Shown here: positions 6,044 through 7,220 of the stretch, in pieces
Layout of the letters: the number at the start of each line of letters is the position of its first letter
How positions within the stretch are numbered: position 1 is the stretch's first letter
Assembly: GCA_019417125.1 (NCBI GenBank)
Contig: DXVZ01000074.1
Coordinates: 1 to 7,220, forward strand
Direction: 5' to 3'
DNA: 7,220 nt
DNA from: Phascolarctobacterium sp.
Lineage (GTDB): Bacteria > Bacillota > Negativicutes > Acidaminococcales > Acidaminococcaceae
Notes under the pieces: model-generated
What the model was told of the DNA's origin: nothing
Databases searched by the model: none
The model's input: the letters and a program-made list of their open reading frames with translations, nothing else
Made by a program: the position numbers and the translations under genes

Positions 6044-7200
6044 AATTTTCCGGGCGCTGGTGGCACTGTCGGCAATGGCAGTGCTGGTAGCTTCCGTTTT
6101 AATTACTTTTCTTGTTTCGCAAGATTATTTTAACGAAACCAAAAAAGAACTGTCGCAGGAAGCGCGTTATATCAGCATGGGGCTGCAAACCGGCGGCGAA
6201 GCTTATTTAAGCAAAATTGCTTCCGGCAATAACGGCGATGTGCGCATAACGCTTATCGAAACGGACGGCAGGGTGCTGTTTGACAATCAGGCGGAAGCCT
6301 ATACGCTGGAAAACCACGCCATGCGCCAGGAGGTTATGGAAGCCGTTGCTGTTGGTGCTGGTGAAGCGGAGCGTTTTTCGGACACGCTTGATAAAACCAC
6401 TTATTATTATGCGGTGCGGCTGGATGACGGTAAAATACTGCGCCTGGCGCGCACTATTGACAGCATTTATAAATCGGTGTTTTCGATGCTGCCGATTATG
6501 GCAGGCATAGTAATTATTGTGGCGCTTTTGGCAAGTTTTGTGGCGCGCCGGGTTACGGCGAACATTATTAAGCCGCTGGACCAGGTTAACCTTGACGAGC
6601 CGCTGGACAACGAAACTTATGATGAACTTGCCCCGTTTTTAACGCGTATTGCCAAGCAAAAGCGCCAGCTTAGCAAAAACCTTAAAAAACTGCGCGATAA
6701 GCAGGAAGAACTTAGCATTGTTACCAATAATATGAACGAGGGGCTGGTTTTGTTAAATGGGCAGCAAAACGTGCTGTTTATTAACGAAAGCGCTGCTAAA
6801 ATTTTTAATTACAGCGCTAAAAGCGTTATTGGCAAAAATATTTTAACCATTGACCGCGCTCAGGAAGTGCAGGACCTTTTGCAAAACGTGGCGGGCACCG
6901 GCAAAGGTGAAGGGCTTTACGAAAAGGACGGGCGCTTTTACCAGCTTTCGGGCAGCAGCGTTAACGGCAGCGGTAGCGATATTTTAATTTACGACGTTAC
7001 CGAAAAAATGACGTCCGAAAAGCTGCGCCGCGAATTCAGCGCCAACGTATCGCACGAACTGAAAACGCCGCTGCAATCCATTTTAGGCTATGCCGAAATT
7101 ATGAAGAACGGCCTTGTAAAGGAAGAGGACAAGCAGCGCTTTTTGGAACGTATCCACGCCGAAGCGGAAAATATGATTGAGCTTATTCAAAACATTATGG
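6033..7200 (+). CDS. phoR: PhoR-like sensor histidine kinase, C-terminus missing at window edge
   Basis: The open frame from ATG 6033 overlaps the regulator gene by 11 nt, has AGGTG 6 nt upstream, and gives 389 native residues before the right edge. Residues 7-28 form a first transmembrane helix, about 30-150 an extracytoplasmic sensor region, and about 151-172 a second helix. A short charged linker follows instead of a clear HAMP domain, then a Lys/Gln-rich coiled coil (about 203-230) and a PAS domain (about 230-325, containing NNMNEGLVLLNGQQNVLFIN). The dimerisation and phospho-acceptor domain begins at FSANVSHELKTPLQSI, with His341 as the expected autophosphorylated residue. The ATP-binding N, G1 and G2 boxes lie beyond the window. 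The frame stays open to 7220, but codons after 7200 translate adapter-like sequence and should be ignored. It is the likely partner of the adjacent regulator. Confidence 0.92.
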
Positions 7201-7220
7201 CTGTCTCTTATACACATCTC
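7201..7220. other. Synthetic Tn5 mosaic end / Nextera adapter residue at the contig end
   Basis: Bases 7201-7219 read CTGTCTCTTATACACATCT, the 19-bp Tn5 mosaic end used in Nextera tagmentation libraries. The next base, C, agrees with the start of the i7-side adapter (the i5-side one would continue with G). The mosaic end is an engineered hybrid of the IS50 outside and inside ends, so it is not expected in natural Tn5. It lies exactly at the terminus of the window and interrupts the kinase gene. The most economical reading is untrimmed adapter carried into the assembly. Confidence 0.95.

Noticed and set aside
7201..7220. Natural IS50/Tn5 insertion at the right end
   Set aside because: The bases match the engineered mosaic end, not the natural outside or inside end, and they sit exactly at the sequence terminus.
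1..7220. CRISPR arrays, tRNA or rRNA genes, insertion sequences, defence systems
   Set aside because: No regularly spaced repeats, cloverleaf-like sequence, transposase or defence-protein motifs were seen on either strand.

Overview
The window carries a nearly complete phosphate-starvation locus from what looks like a Gram-positive-type (Firmicutes lineage) anaerobe. The AT/GC-balanced codon use, strong GGAGG ribosome sites, lipoprotein-type PstS, TTAACA-type Pho boxes and HAMP-poor PhoR-like kinase would fit Negativicutes (for example Acidaminococcaceae such as Phascolarctobacterium) or a related clostridial group. This placement is inference: the window has no rRNA or other taxonomic marker.

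Layout: positions 1-984 (minus strand) hold the N-terminal part of a tetratricopeptide-repeat protein that runs off the left edge. Positions 985-1258 are a divergent intergenic region with several TTAACA-like hexamers that resemble PhoP/PhoB boxes. Seven plus-strand genes follow: pstS (1259-2143), pstC (2253-3106, broken by a one-base frameshift near 2898), pstA (3103-3957), pstB (3959-4711), phoU (4711-5391), an OmpR-family response regulator (5363-6043) and a PhoR-like sensor kinase (6033 to the right edge). From pstC onward every junction is an overlap or a 1-nt gap, so this part is almost certainly one translationally coupled operon. A 109-nt gap with a 12-bp hairpin separates pstS from pstC and may let pstS be expressed more strongly than the rest.

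How the genes work together: PstS is a lipid-anchored phosphate receptor. PstC and PstA form the membrane channel and PstB supplies the ATPase. PhoU links transporter state to the kinase, and the kinase/regulator pair probably feeds back on the TTAACA boxes upstream of pstS.

Most notable: PstS is circularly permuted. The blocks that normally form the C-terminal half of PstS come first, directly after the lipoprotein signal, and the normal N-terminal half comes last, so the protein ends where a canonical PstS is only half finished. Two caveats concern data quality. pstC carries a single-base frameshift, and the last 20 bases of the window match the synthetic Tn5 mosaic end used in Nextera libraries, so the kinase C-terminus as read here is not biological.
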